From assembly GCA_019636755.1 (NCBI GenBank), contig JAHBWZ010000011.1, forward strand, positions 1-64,000: 64,000 nt of DNA, in the 5' to 3' direction. Under the pieces are notes generated by a model. The model saw only the letters and a list, made by a program, of their open reading frames with translations. It was not told the origin of the DNA and searched no databases. The number at the start of each line of letters is the position of its first letter. The stretch's first letter is position 1. The position numbers and the translations under genes were made by a program. Origin of the DNA: Phycisphaeraceae bacterium (lineage in GTDB: Bacteria > Planctomycetota > Phycisphaerae > Phycisphaerales > SM1A02). This document shows, piece after piece, positions 62,208-64,000 of this stretch.

Positions 62208-62687
62208 ATGAGCACTGTTCAGACCACGTTGATCCTCCTCAAGCCGGATGCCGTGCAGCGCGGACTGATGGGGCGCATCATCGATCGATTCGAGTCCAAG
62301 GGCCTCCAGATCGTCGGTGCGAAGTTGATGCAGATCCCGCGTTCCCTTGCGGAGCGGCACTACGAGGCCCACCGCAGCCGCCCGTTCTACCCGGGACTCG
62401 TCCGCTTCATGACCAGTTCGCCCGTGATGGCGCTCGCGGTCCGCGGTGTGAACTCGGTGGCGATCTGCCGCAGACTCATGGGCGCGACCTTCGGATCGAA
62501 TGCCGAACCCGGCACCATCCGCGGCGATTTCGGCGTCTCGAACAGCTTCAACCTCATCCACGGCTCCGACAGCCCTGAAGCCGCCGTTCGGGAACTGGAA
62601 CTGTTCTTCGCACCGGGCGAGGTCGTCGACTGGACCCGGGGCGCCGACGCCTGGGTCTATGACCTTTCCTCCGGCACGCCGGAGTGA
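62208..62687 (+). CDS. ndk: Nucleoside-diphosphate kinase
   Basis: A 159-residue NDK that transfers phosphate from ATP to nucleoside diphosphates through a phosphohistidine. Active-site His is H118 in NLIHGSDS. Conserved K12 (LILLKPDAVQRG), the family blocks FESKGLQIVGAKLM, RSRPFYPGLVRFM and GATFGSNAEPGTIRGDFG are present. Length is slightly above the usual 140-150. The ATG at 62208 begins the family sequence; the frame extends upstream without support. Confidence 0.94.
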   Translation: MSTVQTTLILLKPDAVQRGLMGRIIDRFESKGLQIVGAKLMQIPRSLAERHYEAHRSRPFYPGLVRFMTSSPVMALAVRGVNSVAICRRLMGATFGSNAEPGTIRGDFGVSNSFNLIHGSDSPEAAVRELELFFAPGEVVDWTRGADAWVYDLSSGTPE

Positions 62688-62823
62688 CCCGGCGACCGGC
62701 GGATCGCCCCGGATCGGCGCGGATTCCGCGCGGTCCGCGCCCGCGCGCCCGCGGGCCCGCGCCGCGGCGTTCTGAATCTGCAAGAAGGGGCCGCTCGATT
62801 CGTTGGCGACGGGTCGAGATGGG

Positions 62824-62854
62824 TTGAACACTTCCGGTGTCTTCACCGTATAAG
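62824..62854 (+). promoter_or_regulatory. Possible promoter of the sigma-factor gene
   Basis: TTGAAC at 62824-62829 and TATAAG at 62849-62854, spaced 19 bases, about 70 bases before the sigma gene. The -10 is good but the spacing is longer than the usual 16-18, so this is tentative. Confidence 0.3.
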
Positions 62855-62925
62855 ACGACCTGTTCCGGCCGGTGCGAGCGCCAAGGCGTATCGCTTCGGT
62901 TTCTCTCTCCAGCGGGGATCTCTCC

Positions 62926-63978
62926 ATGCTCCACTCCGTCATCGGATCAAACTCGCCTTTCGATCGCGTCCGCCGACGGCGCGGGCTCGCCGGCCCGGCA
63001 CTGGCCGGCGCCCCGAGCCACGGTCCGGCGCTGTCCGCGGAGGACGAGGCGCTTCTCAAGGAAGTGCTGGCGGAGCCCATGGACTACATCGACGGACCGG
63101 AATACCACGATCCGGACGCCGAGCGGAAGATCTACGCGGAGGCGCCGGAGGTGCGCAAGCCCGACGTCTCCTGGTACCGCCCGCTCATGGACGATGTCAT
63201 CGCGGGCAGCCGTCGTGATCCGGCGCGGCAGAGCACCTCGGTGCTGCTGACGGCTGAGCAGGAGCGGATCATCTTCCGCCAGTTCAATTACGCGCGTCAC
63301 CGCGTCCGTGAACTCCAGAAGGAGATCGGCGCTCAGGGGCCGACGGACGCGCAGGCACGGGAGCTTCTGCGCTGGTTCCGCACGGCGGACCGCTACCGGG
63401 AGCAGATCGCCGAGACGAACCTCGCGCTCGTGCTCGCGATGGCGAAGCGGACCCGGATGAGCGAGGTCGACTTCGCCGACCTGGTCAGCGAAGGCAACAT
63501 GGCGCTCCTGCGATCCGTCGACAAGTTCGACTGCAACCGGGGCTTCAAGTTCAGTACGTACGCGTGCCGCGCGATCCTCAAGGCGTTCTCCCGGCAGGGC
63601 ATGAAGCTGAGCAAGTACCGGCAGCGGTTTCCCACGGACTTCGACCCGGCGCTCGAGAAGTCGAATCACCTCGAAACGGTCCGCGAGCAGCATGTCCGGG
63701 AGAGCGCTGACGAGGTGAAGTACGTCTTCCTCAACAACGATGCGCAGCTGACGCCCGTGGAGCGGACGGTGATCCATCATCGCTTCGGCCTCGGCGGGAC
63801 CACGCCGGCGGATCCGCTGACGCTGGAGCAGGTCGGGCAGATCATCGGTGTCACCAAGGAGCGCGTCCGGCAGATCCAGAACAAGGCGCTGGAGAAGCTC
63901 CGGTTCCACCTGGAGGAGAATGCAACGCTCCCGGATGAGCCGGCCGACGAGGAACTGCCGGGCGTCTCGACCAACTGA
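62926..63978 (+). CDS. RNA polymerase sigma factor, sigma-70 family
   Basis: A 350-residue sigma factor of the RpoD/RpoS-like type. Region 2 lies around residues 160-225 (NLALVLAMAKRTRMSEVDFADLVSEGNMALLR, SVDKFDCNRGFKFSTYACRAI), including the promoter -10 recognition helix. Region 4 near 280-335 has QLTPVERTVIHHRFGLGG, LTLEQVGQIIGVTKERVRQIQNKALEKLR. The N-terminal about 110 residues are not a normal region 1.1/1.2 and carry a conserved-looking block DYIDGPEYHDPDAERKIYAE. Region 3 is short. At 350 residues it is much smaller than RpoD (about 600), so it is more likely a group 2 or 3 alternative sigma. The ATG at 62926 is supported by the start of the Met-Leu-His sequence and AGCGGGGATC upstream. 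Confidence 0.85.
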   Translation: MLHSVIGSNSPFDRVRRRRGLAGPALAGAPSHGPALSAEDEALLKEVLAEPMDYIDGPEYHDPDAERKIYAEAPEVRKPDVSWYRPLMDDVIAGSRRDPARQSTSVLLTAEQERIIFRQFNYARHRVRELQKEIGAQGPTDAQARELLRWFRTADRYREQIAETNLALVLAMAKRTRMSEVDFADLVSEGNMALLRSVDKFDCNRGFKFSTYACRAILKAFSRQGMKLSKYRQRFPTDFDPALEKSNHLETVREQHVRESADEVKYVFLNNDAQLTPVERTVIHHRFGLGGTTPADPLTLEQVGQIIGVTKERVRQIQNKALEKLRFHLEENATLPDEPADEELPGVSTN

Positions 63979-64000
63979 CCGCGCGCCACCGCGGCCTCCG

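Overview
This window looks like a chromosomal segment of a very GC-rich planctomycete, most likely from the class Phycisphaerae. That placement is inferred from gene content; I could not run a phylogeny. The supporting signs are: an ECF sigma factor translationally coupled to a Ser/Thr kinase with a TPR-rich C-terminus; several secreted proteins ending in dockerin-like Ca-binding repeats; many FG-GAP/VCBS plus ASPIC/UnbV proteins; and a divergent primary-type sigma factor. I saw no tRNA, rRNA, CRISPR array, transposase or phage gene.

Layout. 0.4-5.6 kb: a tiny 40-residue membrane protein on the minus strand (too short for ordinary gene calling), a membrane methyltransferase resembling methanethiol S-methyltransferase, then the ECF sigma-kinase pair. 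5.7-12 kb: an AddAB-like helicase-nuclease pair with overlapping genes. 12-21 kb: a secreted dockerin-like protein, an orphan short NuoG, a membrane protein, an HtrA/DegP protease, an unknown protein and an MmgE/PrpD enzyme. 21-27 kb: a DUF255 thioredoxin-fold protein, fructose-1,6-bisphosphatase, a SYLF-domain lipoprotein coupled to a two-domain transferase/glycosyltransferase fusion. 26.8-36.7 kb: three close paralogues of an uncharacterised secreted family, interrupted by a BNR propeller/MoaD-like pair and a TPR-lipoprotein/ASPIC pair. 36.8-42.6 kb: a porin, an L,D-transpeptidase, 5-formyl-THF cyclo-ligase and glmS. 42.6-60 kb: ASPIC/TPR, di-haem oxidoreductase, VCBS-dockerin, nitrilase, a TPR+FG-GAP fusion, ArgR, a pentahaem membrane cytochrome with TPRs, and another ASPIC protein. 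60-64 kb: a PilZ-like protein, a long disordered protein with C-terminal membrane helices, nucleoside-diphosphate kinase and an RNA polymerase sigma factor.

Two themes deserve attention. First, a TPR module is paired with an FG-GAP protein four times: twice as translationally coupled TPR-lipoprotein/ASPIC gene pairs, once as a single 1146-residue fusion, and once as a pentahaem cytochrome-TPR protein overlapping an ASPIC gene. This suggests an extracytoplasmic TPR/beta-propeller system, in one case tied to electron transfer. Second, the three secreted paralogues carry the same promoter architecture (TTGTRA, 16 bp, TANNNT). Two of them share an identical 3' flank ending in a GC-rich hairpin, and the middle copy has acquired about 160 extra residues. 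Together this reads as a recently expanded, co-regulated surface or secreted family of unknown function.

Start codons were chosen from Shine-Dalgarno spacing, signal peptides and gene overlaps, and several (noted in the entries) remain uncertain.
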